Positions 7,532 through 15,465 of a stretch of DNA of 64,000 bases are shown one piece after another. The position numbers and the translations under genes are program-made. Under the pieces are notes generated by a model. It saw only the letters and a list, made by a program, of their open reading frames with translations. It was not told the DNA's origin and made no database searches. Position 1 is the first letter of the stretch; each line of letters opens with the position of its first letter. The stretch covers positions 124,001 to 188,000 of the forward strand of contig NZ_JABTYE010000010.1 of assembly GCF_013314895.1 (NCBI RefSeq). The letters are read 5' to 3'. The DNA comes from Cupriavidus gilardii. Its GTDB lineage: Bacteria; Pseudomonadota; Gammaproteobacteria; Burkholderiales; Burkholderiaceae.

Positions 7532-9061
7532 TCAGGAGCGCGCCAGCAGCTTGGCGACCGAGCGGCTGATGCGCGGATTGCCCTCGCCCAGCTTGGCCAG
7601 ATTGTCGTCGAGCGCCTCGGGCACGTACAGGTAATTGACCATCATGCCGCACGACTGCGCGCGCCCCTTGCTCGACAGATCCGCGCCCCAGTTCAGCCGC
7701 TCGACGCAGGCGCCGTTTCCGAGGTGGAAGCGCGCTACCGGATCCGCCGGCAGCGCGCCATTGCGGGCATGCACCAGGAAGTGCGCCGCCAGAGCCAGGC
7801 CGCTGTCGCGCACCAGCGCGTCGTCCGAGCCCGCATTCAGCACTGCCAGCCATTCCGCGCCGCTGGCCGGCACCGGCGGCGGCGCGGTCTCGCCAGCAGC
7901 CGGCGCGCGCGCGCTCCAGCGCTGCATGCACTTGCTGCCCAGCACCCTGGCGACGGTATCGCCGTCCTGCTTGCGCAACCAGTCGGCGAAACCCGGTATC
8001 GGCGACAGCGTGGCGAACTGCTTGACCTTGGGGAATTCGCGCTGCAGTTCCTCGATCACGCGCTTGAGCAGGAAATTGCCGAAGCTGACCCCGCGCAGGC
8101 CCGGCTGCGTATTCGAGATCGAATAGAAGATCGCCCATTTGACGCGGCGCAGATCTTCCTGCGGCGCCGCCTCGTCGAGCAGGCTCTGCACGTTGGCTGC
8201 CATCTCGGGCACGAAGGCCACCTCGACGAAGATCAGCGGCTCGCGCGGAATGCGCGGATGGAAGAACGCATAGCAGCGGCGATCGGAATCGAGCCGGTTG
8301 CGCAGGTCGGCCCAGGAGGCGATCTCGTGCACCGCCTCGTAGCGGATCAGCTTTTCCAGCAGCGACGCCGGCGAATCCCAGGTGATCGGCTGCAGCTCCA
8401 GCAGGCCGACATCGAACCAGTTGGACAGCAGCCCTTCCAGATCTTCGTCGAGCACCCGCAAGCCGGCGATCTTCTTGTACCAGCGCAGCATGTCGGCGCG
8501 CAGATGGATGATGAAGTGCAGGCCGCAGACGGAGGTCGCGCTCGGACCGTGCAGCCCGGCCAGCCGCTTGAAGAAGCGGATGCGCGCGCTAGACAGCGCG
8601 TGGCTCAATCCCGAGCCGTTGCGGGCGGGCTTGCCGCCCTCGCCCGCGGCCGTGCCCGCGGTCGTCCCTTCCCCGGTGCCGTCGCCCTGGGCACCGCTGT
8701 TGGCCACCTCGGCCAGCAGCGTCAGCATCGCCTGACGGGTCGCCTCGTCGGCGGCCTCGTATTCGTTGCGCCAGGCTTGCGCGGCGGCGTTGGCGGCGCC
8801 GTCGGTCAGGCGGGCATCGAAGCACAGCCGCAGCTCCTCGCGCTGGCGGCGCTGCACGCGCGCGCTCAGCGTCGCGGGCGCGGGCGCGCGGGTCTTGCCA
8901 TCGGCCGCATTGGCATCGGCCGGTGTCCCCTTGCGGTTCCACCAGCGGCCGAAGCGGGCCAGCAGCGTGCTGCCGGCGGCGTCGGGGCGTGCGTCGCCCA
9001 GGGTTTCGCTGGCGCCGAGCGGCGCGCTGACGGTCTTGTCTCCGGTCTCGAAAGAAGTCAT
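7532..9061 (-). CDS. matA: Malonyl-CoA decarboxylase
   Basis: A 509-residue enzyme that converts malonyl-CoA to acetyl-CoA and CO2. It has an N-terminal helical region (about 60-300), interrupted by a Gly/Ala-rich low-complexity insert at 121-150, and a C-terminal GNAT-like catalytic half. Family motifs are FYSISNTQPGLRGVSFGNFL (residues 312-331), TLSPIPGF at 351-358, FHLGNGACVERLNWGAD and SCGMMVNYLY. Mature length matches bacterial MCDs. I start at ATG 9061; a TTG six codons upstream is less likely. With MatB it forms the two-step route from malonate to acetyl-CoA. Confidence 0.93.
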   Translation of the reverse strand: MTSFETGDKTVSAPLGASETLGDARPDAAGSTLLARFGRWWNRKGTPADANAADGKTRAPAPATLSARVQRRQREELRLCFDARLTDGAANAAAQAWRNEYEAADEATRQAMLTLLAEVANSGAQGDGTGEGTTAGTAAGEGGKPARNGSGLSHALSSARIRFFKRLAGLHGPSATSVCGLHFIIHLRADMLRWYKKIAGLRVLDEDLEGLLSNWFDVGLLELQPITWDSPASLLEKLIRYEAVHEIASWADLRNRLDSDRRCYAFFHPRIPREPLIFVEVAFVPEMAANVQSLLDEAAPQEDLRRVKWAIFYSISNTQPGLRGVSFGNFLLKRVIEELQREFPKVKQFATLSPIPGFADWLRKQDGDTVARVLGSKCMQRWSARAPAAGETAPPPVPASGAEWLAVLNAGSDDALVRDSGLALAAHFLVHARNGALPADPVARFHLGNGACVERLNWGADLSSKGRAQSCGMMVNYLYVPEALDDNLAKLGEGNPRISRSVAKLLARS

Positions 9062-9148
9062 CGAACTACCTGTGGGCAAAGGATGGGAGCGAACTGGAAC
9101 GATATGGCGCGAACGATATGGCGCGAACGATATGGCGGCGCAGTCGGA

Positions 9149-9883
9149 TCAGCCATCGGAGGCGGCCTTGGCCGCCAGGCGCAGGCGGCTGTGGCGCCGT
9201 CGGGCGGGGGCCGCGGGCTCGGGCGCTGCGGCCTGCGCATCCGCGTCCAGCGCCTTCAACGCGGCGCGCTGGCGCAGCAGGTGGGTCTTCATCATCGCCT
9301 CGGCACCTTCCGGGTCGCGCGCCTTCAGCGCGGCGAAGACCGACAGGTGCTCGGCGCAGGATTCGTCGATGCGGCCGGGCAACTGCAGGCTCTTGTGCCG
9401 CGACAGTCGGAGCACCTTGCGCAAATCGCCGATCAGCCCGGACAGCCAGCGATTGCCGGCAAGCCGCTGGATCGCTTCGTGAATCTGGTAGTTGGTCTCG
9501 TAGTAGGCGTCGATCTGGCCGGCGCCGGCGTAGCGCGCGAGATCGCGATGCAGGTCTTCGAGGGCGTCGAGGTCGGCGGCGGTGGCATTGCGGGCCGCCT
9601 CGTAGGCACAGCGGCCTTCGAGCAGCGCCATCAGCGGGAAGATTTCGTCCAGGTCCTGCTCGGACAACTCGTTGACGAAGCAGCCGCGGCGCGGCTCCAG
9701 CCGGACCAGTCCTTCGGCGGCCAGCACCTTCAGCGCCTCGCGCAACGGGGTACGGGAAATGCCCAGCGTGGTGGCCAAGGCCGCTTCGTCGATCCAGGCA
9801 CCGGGCACGAGCGTGTGCTCGTCGATCATGGCGCGCAGGCGATCGGCGACTTCGAGATACAGCGCCTGCTGGACGATGCGCAT
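9149..9883 (-). CDS. matR: GntR/FadR-type regulator of malonate operon
   Basis: A 244-residue regulator. It has an N-terminal winged helix (residues 5-70: VADRLRAMIDEHTLVPGAWIDEAALATTLGISRTPLREALKVL...GLVRLEPRRGCFV) and a FadR-type all-helical FCD ligand domain with the metal-site pattern D...HEAIQRL...H. The C-terminus is Ala/Arg-rich. I place the start at ATG 9883, preceded by GGGAGGAA at 5-base spacing, rather than 25 codons upstream. It is the first gene of the operon. The palindrome at 9953-9968 is the obvious operator, and malonate or malonyl-CoA a plausible ligand. The specific name is inferred from context. Confidence 0.85.
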   Translation of the reverse strand: MRIVQQALYLEVADRLRAMIDEHTLVPGAWIDEAALATTLGISRTPLREALKVLAAEGLVRLEPRRGCFVNELSEQDLDEIFPLMALLEGRCAYEAARNATAADLDALEDLHRDLARYAGAGQIDAYYETNYQIHEAIQRLAGNRWLSGLIGDLRKVLRLSRHKSLQLPGRIDESCAEHLSVFAALKARDPEGAEAMMKTHLLRQRAALKALDADAQAAAPEPAAPARRRHSRLRLAAKAASDG

Positions 9884-9952
9884 GGGTTCCTCCCGGTGCG
9901 ATGCGTGGACATCGCGATGGGCCGCAGCCCCGTCCGGGAGGCCCTCGCAATA

Positions 9953-9968
9953 ATTCATAATTATGAAT
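9953..9968. promoter_or_regulatory. Candidate GntR operator
   Basis: ATTCATAATTATGAAT is a perfect 16-bp palindrome, strikingly AT-rich in a GC-rich region, 70 bases upstream of the gntR start. It overlaps the likely -10 on the minus strand, so binding would block the operon promoter. Confidence 0.7.
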
Positions 9969-10072
9969 AACGGTGAGGGAATGGCAAGGTGTTTCGATAT
10001 TGCACAGCATCAAGGGCATCAACAGGCCCTGGGCGGCGCCTGCAGGGCGACTAAAGCGACCGCCGGATCGCT

Positions 10073-10915
10073 TCAGCCGTCGGCCAGGATCCGTCGCGCC
10101 CGTTCGAGCACGGGACGATCGACCATCTTGCCGTCGACCGCCACCGCCGCGCCGTCCGCCGATGCTGCCGCCTCGACGACGCGCCGGGCCCAGCCTCGCT
10201 CGGCCTCGGTCGGCGCCAGGCCGCCATGCACGGGACCCACCTGCGCCGGGTGGATCAGCAGCTTGGCGCCGAAGCCGAATGCGCGCGCACGCGCGGTCTC
10301 GGCCGCCAGCACCGCGGTATCGCCCAGCGCGGTGCAGACGCCGTCCACGGGCGCGGGCAGCCCTGCCGCGCGCGAATGCAGCACCAGCAGACTGCGGAAC
10401 GCATGCAGCGGCTCGCCTTCGTCGCCGACGCCGAGATCGCCCATCAGGTCGATGCTCCCGAACAGCAGGCGCACGACGCCCGGCTGCGCGGCCACCTGTG
10501 CAAGCTGCGCGAAGCCTGCGGCGGTTTCGAGCAGCGCATGGCATTGCACGCCGGGCAGCGCCTGCCGCAACTGCTGCATCGCCTCGGCGTCGGCCTTGGG
10601 CAACACCAGCGTGTCGATTCCGAGCGCCCGGCACCAGCCGATATCGTCGTCGTGGTACGGTGTGCCGGCCGCGTTCACGCGCACCAGCAGCAGCACGCCG
10701 GCGTCAACGGCCTGCTGCGCCAGCGCAGGCCACGGCGCGCACAGGTTCTCGCGCGCCAGGGCCTTGTCGGCCGGTGCCACCGCATCCTCGAAGTCGACGA
10801 TCACCGCGTCGGCACCGGCGGCCAGCGCCTTGCCGATCCGATCCGGACGGTTCGCCGGCACGAACAGATAGCTGCGCGGCAGCCGCAAGCCCTGATTCAG
10901 CACGCCCTGTTTCAT
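10073..10915 (-). CDS. HpcH/HpaI-CitE family CoA-ester lyase
   Basis: A 280-residue TIM-barrel lyase of the CitE type. It shows RSYLFVPANRPDRIGKALAAGADAVIVDFEDAV at the N-terminus, LLVRVNAAGTPYHDDD, LVLPKADA, LLETAAGFAQL, LFGSIDLMGDLGV and KLLIHPAQV. These enzymes cleave or form 3-hydroxyacyl-CoAs such as malyl-, citramalyl- or citryl-CoA using Mg2+, held by the conserved Glu and Asp. It lies just downstream of a CaiB-type CoA transferase, so a CoA-activated hydroxy-dicarboxylate is likely the substrate. The ATG at 10915 has GGAG upstream; an alternative ATG at 10933 overlaps the preceding stop as ATGA and would add six residues. Confidence 0.85.
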   Translation of the reverse strand: MKQGVLNQGLRLPRSYLFVPANRPDRIGKALAAGADAVIVDFEDAVAPADKALARENLCAPWPALAQQAVDAGVLLLVRVNAAGTPYHDDDIGWCRALGIDTLVLPKADAEAMQQLRQALPGVQCHALLETAAGFAQLAQVAAQPGVVRLLFGSIDLMGDLGVGDEGEPLHAFRSLLVLHSRAAGLPAPVDGVCTALGDTAVLAAETARARAFGFGAKLLIHPAQVGPVHGGLAPTEAERGWARRVVEAAASADGAAVAVDGKMVDRPVLERARRILADG

Positions 10916-10929
10916 CGCCCTCTCCGCCG

Positions 10930-12102
10930 TCATACCGCGCCGGCCGCGCGCATCGCGGCAAGCTGCTCGCCCGCGATGCCCAGTTCGGCAAGGATCGCGT
11001 CCGTATGCTGGCCCAGGGCCGGCACCGGGTCCATGCGCGCCTCCGTCATGCCGGGCGGCAGCAGCGCCGGGATGGCGCCCGCGGGCGTCTCGACCTCGCG
11101 CCAGCGCTGCCGCGCGGCCAGCTGCGGATGCGCCCAGACGTCGGCCATCGTATTGACCTGCGCGTTGGCGATCTTTGCCGCGTCCAGGCGCGCGCCGACC
11201 TCTTCGGCGCTCCACTGCGAGAACGCCGCGACGATGCGCTCGCGCAAAGACGCCCGGTTGGCGCTGCGCAGGCTGTTGCTGGCGTAGTCGGGATGCGCGA
11301 TCAGTTCGGGCTGCTGCAGCACGGACTCGCAGAACACCGCCCATTCGCGCTCGTTCTGCAGACCCAGCATCACGGTCTTGCCATCGCCGGTCGGGAACGG
11401 ACCATACGGATAGATGGTGGCATGCGAGGCGCCGGCACGCGGCGGCGGCGAGGCGCCATCGAAGGCGTAGTACAGCGGGAAACCCATCCACTCGACCATC
11501 GACTCGAGCATCGAGATATCGATGCGCTTGCCCCGGCCGGTCTGCCCGCGCTCGATCAGCGCGGCCAGGATATTGGTGTAGGCATACATGCCGGCGGCGA
11601 TATCGGCGATCGATGCGCCCGCCTTGACGCCCTCCTCCGGCGTGCCGGTCACCGAGACGAAGCCCGACTCGCTCTGCACCAGCAGATCGTAGGCCTTCTT
11701 GTCGCGATACGGGCCGTCGGCGCCGTAGCCGGAGATATCGCAGACGATCAGCCGCGGAAAGCGCTCGGACAACGCCGCATGATCGAGGCCGAGCCGCGAC
11801 GCCGCGCCGGGCGCCAGGTTCTGCACCAGCACGTCGGCGCGCGCGAGCAGCGCCTCGAGCACCGGCGCCGCGCCATCGTGCTTGACGTCCAGCGTCAGGC
11901 TCTCCTTGCCGCGATTGGTCCAGACGAAGTGGGAGGACAGGCCGCGCACGCGATCGTCGTAGGCCCGCGCGAAATCGCCGGCGCCCGGACGCTCGATCTT
12001 GATCACGCGGGCGCCAAGGTCGGCCAGCTGACGCGTGCAGAACGGCGCGGCGATGGCCTGTTCGAGGGAAATGACGGTGATGCCTTCAAGCGGTCGGGAC
12101 AT
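10930..12102 (-). CDS. CaiB/BaiF family CoA transferase
   Basis: A 390-residue class III CoA transferase. Signatures are GITVISLEQAIAAPFCTRQLADLGARVIKIE, FVWTNRGKESLTLDVK, the catalytic-region SGYGADGPYRDKKAYDLLVQSESG (the Asp of the KKAYDLL segment fits the catalytic aspartate), and GQTGRGKRIDISML. It moves CoA from an acyl-CoA donor such as succinyl-CoA onto a carboxylic acid. Paired with the CitE-like lyase it could activate and cleave a hydroxy acid, as succinyl-CoA:citramalate transferase with citramalyl-CoA lyase does. No dedicated hydratase is adjacent. A LysR gene is divergent, separated by 150 bases. Confidence 0.88.
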   Translation of the reverse strand: MSRPLEGITVISLEQAIAAPFCTRQLADLGARVIKIERPGAGDFARAYDDRVRGLSSHFVWTNRGKESLTLDVKHDGAAPVLEALLARADVLVQNLAPGAASRLGLDHAALSERFPRLIVCDISGYGADGPYRDKKAYDLLVQSESGFVSVTGTPEEGVKAGASIADIAAGMYAYTNILAALIERGQTGRGKRIDISMLESMVEWMGFPLYYAFDGASPPPRAGASHATIYPYGPFPTGDGKTVMLGLQNEREWAVFCESVLQQPELIAHPDYASNSLRSANRASLRERIVAAFSQWSAEEVGARLDAAKIANAQVNTMADVWAHPQLAARQRWREVETPAGAIPALLPPGMTEARMDPVPALGQHTDAILAELGIAGEQLAAMRAAGAV

Positions 12103-12252
12103 GGCGGTGGGCTCGCGAAGGGGAATGGAGGGCCGAACGGCGCGATGCCGCCAAATCTAGCCGCGTTTGCCGGCGCACGGAAATACGGAATCGCGAGCCA
12201 GCCATAAGTACAATCAATACCTTCGGCTTTCACTGCGTCATTGGGGCGGGAC

Positions 12253-13203
12253 ATGGATATCCGGGGCATGCGCTATTTCGTCGCGATCGTCGAGCACGGC
12301 AGCCTGACCCGCGCCGCCGAGGTCGCCCACGTGGCGCAGCCCGCCCTGAGCCAGCAGCTTGCCGCGCTGGAAGCGGAACTGGGCGTGGCGCTGGTGCATC
12401 GGGGCGCCAAGGGCGTCAAGCCCACCGAAGCCGGCCGCACGCTGTACCGGCATGCCCGCGCGATCCTCAAGCAGATCGATGTGGCCCGCGCCGACGTCAA
12501 GGTGGCCGGCGCCGACATTGCCGGCACCGTGGCGATCGGCCTGCCCACCACCGCCGCCGCGGCATTCGGCATGCCGCTGGTGCGCGCGGTGCGCCAGCGC
12601 TATCCAGGCGTGCGGCTGCAGCTGTTCGAGAGCATGAGCGGCTATATCGCCGAACTGCTGAACAACAACCGGCTCGACTTCGCCATTCTGTTTCGCGATA
12701 CGCCGTCGCGCGCGGTGGAGCTGGAGCCGTTGGCCAGCGAGGCGCTGTATCTGGTCGGCACGCCGCCGCTTTCCGCGAATCCGAAGCGGCGTCGCGCCCG
12801 ATCGGGCAAGGAGGCGACCATTGCGTTGAAGTCGCTGGCCGAGATTCCGCTGGTACTGCCAAGCGGGGCGCAAGGGCTGCGTGAAGTGCTGGAGCAGCAT
12901 GCCAGCGGCGCCGGCATTCGGCTGCAGGTTGTCGCGGACCTCGATTCCTTGCCGATCCTGCTGCAGACCGCGCGCGAAGGGCTGGCCTGCACGATCCTGC
13001 CTGCGTCGTCACTGAGCCGCGAGCCGGACGACGATGCGCTGCCGACACGGCTGATTCTCCCCGAGCTCGACCGCACGCTGGCGCTTTGCTGGCCGCGTGC
13101 GCTGCCACGGACCGCCGCGGCCGAAGCGGTCGCCGAAGCATTGCGCGAAATCGTCGCCGCGAAGATTGCGCAAGGCGGCTCGCTGAAGCCCGCCCGCGCG
13201 TAA
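12253..13203 (+). CDS. LysR-family transcriptional regulator
   Basis: A 316-residue LTTR. It starts MDIRGMRYFVAIVEHGSLTRAAEVAHVAQPALSQQLAALEAELG, a canonical winged helix-turn-helix, followed by a type 2 periplasmic-binding-like effector domain. The N-terminal wording resembles the Nac/Cbl side of the family. It is divergent from the CaiB-CitE pair and so probably controls it; the shared spacer is 12103-12252. The ATG at 12253 is preceded by GGGGCGGGA; a TTG four codons upstream is less likely. Its stop lies six bases from the convergent unknown gene. Confidence 0.88.
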   Translation: MDIRGMRYFVAIVEHGSLTRAAEVAHVAQPALSQQLAALEAELGVALVHRGAKGVKPTEAGRTLYRHARAILKQIDVARADVKVAGADIAGTVAIGLPTTAAAAFGMPLVRAVRQRYPGVRLQLFESMSGYIAELLNNNRLDFAILFRDTPSRAVELEPLASEALYLVGTPPLSANPKRRRARSGKEATIALKSLAEIPLVLPSGAQGLREVLEQHASGAGIRLQVVADLDSLPILLQTAREGLACTILPASSLSREPDDDALPTRLILPELDRTLALCWPRALPRTAAAEAVAEALREIVAAKIAQGGSLKPARA

Positions 13204-13209
13204 CGCTCC

Positions 13210-15255
13210 CTACGGCCCCTTCGGCGGATCCTGCCTCAATTCCCGCTCCATCATCGGCTTGCGTGCGGCGATGGCCTGGGCGAAGAAGTCCATGGCTCGC
13301 TCCACCGCCAGGTTCCGGAAGGTTCGCTGGACGACGGGAGCGCACACCTCGTCCAATTGGCGGACGAGCGCCGCCGCCTGGGCAATGACCGCGTCCCAGG
13401 CCCGGCTCGCCGCGGCGCGCTCAGAGGCATTCGGCAAATCGTCGAAGCGGATGCAGTTGTCGTCGTCGAACAGCGCGCGCAGTCCGGTCACGTTATTGCC
13501 AAGAAACCGGCCGCGCTCCATATACATCGTGGCCGCCAGCTGATTCATCGCACTGGCCGTGGCAAAGCGGTTGGCATGGAGGCCCCCCATCTCCGCCAGC
13601 GCGAGCATTTCGCAGCCTGCCTTTTCCAGAAGCTGGAGGGCGCAGAGATATTCGACCATGACGACCTTCTTGTGCTCGGCGCCGTCGATCCGCTTCGGAT
13701 AGGGCTGCGCAAGTGCCGTCGAGAGATGCTGCACGTATCGCGCAGCGGTGCTGATCCGGCTCTCCGCCCAGGCCCGGCTCTCCTCCCACTGTGCCTGCAC
13801 GCCAACCGGTGGCGCCTGGACGGCTTGCACTGCGGAGATTGCTGCCGGGGCTGCGTTGTCATCAGCGGCGGCAGCGGCGGCGGGAAGCGCCTGCGAGGCG
13901 CTCTCGGTCTTCCCAAGACCATAGGCCGACGCATCGCCCAACCCGTCCGGGCCGTCTTCCATTTTCATCGAGTTGTACGACCCAATGCTCGACCTGGATA
14001 CGGTTCGGCTCAATGGGCGATCGCTGGCGGTATCGCCGGCATTGTCGACCGACGTGTCCGCCAACGCCGCCTCCGCGGCGCGGTCCGCGGTGCTCGGCGG
14101 ATTTTTACGCTCGAAGCCCAGGCGGTGCCAGAACTGTTCGATCATCCGATCGTTATCCAGGACTTCGCCCCAATTGCGGTCGTGGCTGGCGGCCACGTCC
14201 TCAGGCACGTCAGCAGGCACGTCGGCAGACACGTCGGCAGACACGTCGGCACGCACGTCGGCCGCGCCCTGGTCCGGGACGATCGGCCGCGACGATACGG
14301 CGCGTGCCAGTCCATTCTGCGCCGGCGCGCGCTCGCTCGATTGGTCGACCAGGCGCTTGGCCGCATCGCACAGCATGCTGTCCTGCACTTCCATGCAAAA
14401 GTAGGCCGCCCCGATGGGACCGCCACAAAGCTCCTCCAGCACGTCCTGCGCCAGCGGCTCCGAAAAGTCCGAATTGGCTTCGAGCCAACGGCTCATCTGG
14501 TCGCCTAGCTCGCGTACCAGCCTCGCAAGATCCGGCCGCCGGTCAGGAAAGTGGCGATAGGCCTCGGGCCTGCCGAACACTTCCCCTGCGCCGAAGATGG
14601 TCGCGATCACGCCCACGGCAGCCGATGCTCCTGTTCCCGCCGCGCACGCGGCCGTCAACAGGAAGGACCCGCCCAGCGCTACCCCGGTCACGGCCACTGG
14701 CCACAGGATCACCGCCAGCGTGACGGTACCGGCAATGCCGAGCAGTGCGCCCACGGCGAGCGCGATGATCTTGCCGACGCTGCGCTTTTGCACGTGGGGC
14801 GCGATGTCGTCCTGCAGCGACTGCAGCCTTTGCATCAGCGCCTGGCATTGCGTCGCGAGCTTCAGGTTGCGTGCCATTACCACGGCGAGGTGTCGCTCCT
14901 GCGCCTGTGGGCCGGACTCCCACGGCCTGGTGGCACGGTACTCGAGCCGCACGATTTCCTGTGCCAGATTCTGGAGCGCCTCGAAGTCCCTGCGGCAGTC
15001 CTCGAGCCTCTGCTTCAGTGGCTGCTTCTGACTGGCCGAGATTGCCAGCGCGTCGATCGTCCGCTCCAGTTGATCCAGATGCCGCGCGCAGCCGGCCGTC
15101 ACCGTGTCGCCGATCGCGCCTTCCACCGGCGCGTGCGGGGCGATAGGCGCCTCGGGGGACGACGGGCCGGTTCGATCTCCGACAGGGTCGGAGATGCCGG
15201 GAGTCAGGGACGGAAACAAGACGGAGGCGACGGCAGGAGCGGAAAGGGGCGGCAT
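13210..15255 (-). CDS. Large unknown protein with coiled coil and bilobed hydrophobic hairpin
   Basis: I do not recognise this 681-residue protein. Residues 1-50 are Pro/Ser/Ala-rich and disordered. Residues 55-150 are helical with coiled-coil character (LDQLERTIDAL...LKQRLEDCRRDFEALQNLAQEIVRLEY). Next comes a bilobed hydrophobic region of about 60 residues (IIALAVGALLGIAGTVTLAVILW, then LGGSFLLTAACAAGTGASAAVGVIATIFG) that could insert as a membrane hairpin. A low-complexity linker with ADVS/ADVP repeats follows, then a helical C-terminal domain rich in Ala and Leu. There is no signal peptide. It is divergent from the ShET2-like gene and shares its upstream region. That pairing, the disordered start and the membrane hairpin suggest a secreted, host-membrane-associated protein or a translocation partner, but this is inference. 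An ATG at 15369 would add 38 residues; neither start has a good ribosome binding site. Confidence 0.6.
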   Translation of the reverse strand: MPPLSAPAVASVLFPSLTPGISDPVGDRTGPSSPEAPIAPHAPVEGAIGDTVTAGCARHLDQLERTIDALAISASQKQPLKQRLEDCRRDFEALQNLAQEIVRLEYRATRPWESGPQAQERHLAVVMARNLKLATQCQALMQRLQSLQDDIAPHVQKRSVGKIIALAVGALLGIAGTVTLAVILWPVAVTGVALGGSFLLTAACAAGTGASAAVGVIATIFGAGEVFGRPEAYRHFPDRRPDLARLVRELGDQMSRWLEANSDFSEPLAQDVLEELCGGPIGAAYFCMEVQDSMLCDAAKRLVDQSSERAPAQNGLARAVSSRPIVPDQGAADVRADVSADVSADVPADVPEDVAASHDRNWGEVLDNDRMIEQFWHRLGFERKNPPSTADRAAEAALADTSVDNAGDTASDRPLSRTVSRSSIGSYNSMKMEDGPDGLGDASAYGLGKTESASQALPAAAAAADDNAAPAAISAVQAVQAPPVGVQAQWEESRAWAESRISTAARYVQHLSTALAQPYPKRIDGAEHKKVVMVEYLCALQLLEKAGCEMLALAEMGGLHANRFATASAMNQLAATMYMERGRFLGNNVTGLRALFDDDNCIRFDDLPNASERAAASRAWDAVIAQAAALVRQLDEVCAPVVQRTFRNLAVERAMDFFAQAIAARKPMMERELRQDPPKGP
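14204..14263. repeat. 12-bp tandem repeat (5 units) in coding sequence
   Basis: GGCACGTCAGCA, GGCACGTCGGCA, GACACGTCGGCA twice and CGCACGTCGGCC follow one another. On the minus strand they encode the four-residue unit Ala-Asp-Val-Ser/Pro in the linker of the unknown protein. Slippage would change length without breaking the frame. Confidence 0.85.
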
Positions 15256-15401
15256 GATGAATCCGGAAGCAGGCGCTGAACGAATGAGAGCGAAGGCGAC
15301 GACGACGTCGGTGGGGAGCGATCGCCGATGCGCCGAAGGATCGCGCAAGTTATGTGCAAAGGCTTTCATAAATCGACAAGCAACTCGCGATAAGTGACAC
15401 C

Positions 15402-15415
15402 TGGCTCTTGAGCCA
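15402..15415. promoter_or_regulatory. Inverted repeat in divergent spacer
   Basis: TGGCTC-TT-GAGCCA lies between the two divergent island genes, 50 bases upstream of the ShET2-like start. It may be an operator serving both genes. No TTCG-N16-TTCG hrp box was found nearby. Confidence 0.35.
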
Positions 15416-15465
15416 TGCCGTGCCGTGGCCGCATGCTGTTCGACCGCCCTCTTCTGGAGAACATC

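Noticed and set aside
7499..9970. An 823-codon plus-strand frame opposite malonyl-CoA decarboxylase and the GntR gene
   Set aside because: Low-complexity Arg/Gln/Ala composition and no domain; the opposite strand carries two well-supported genes.
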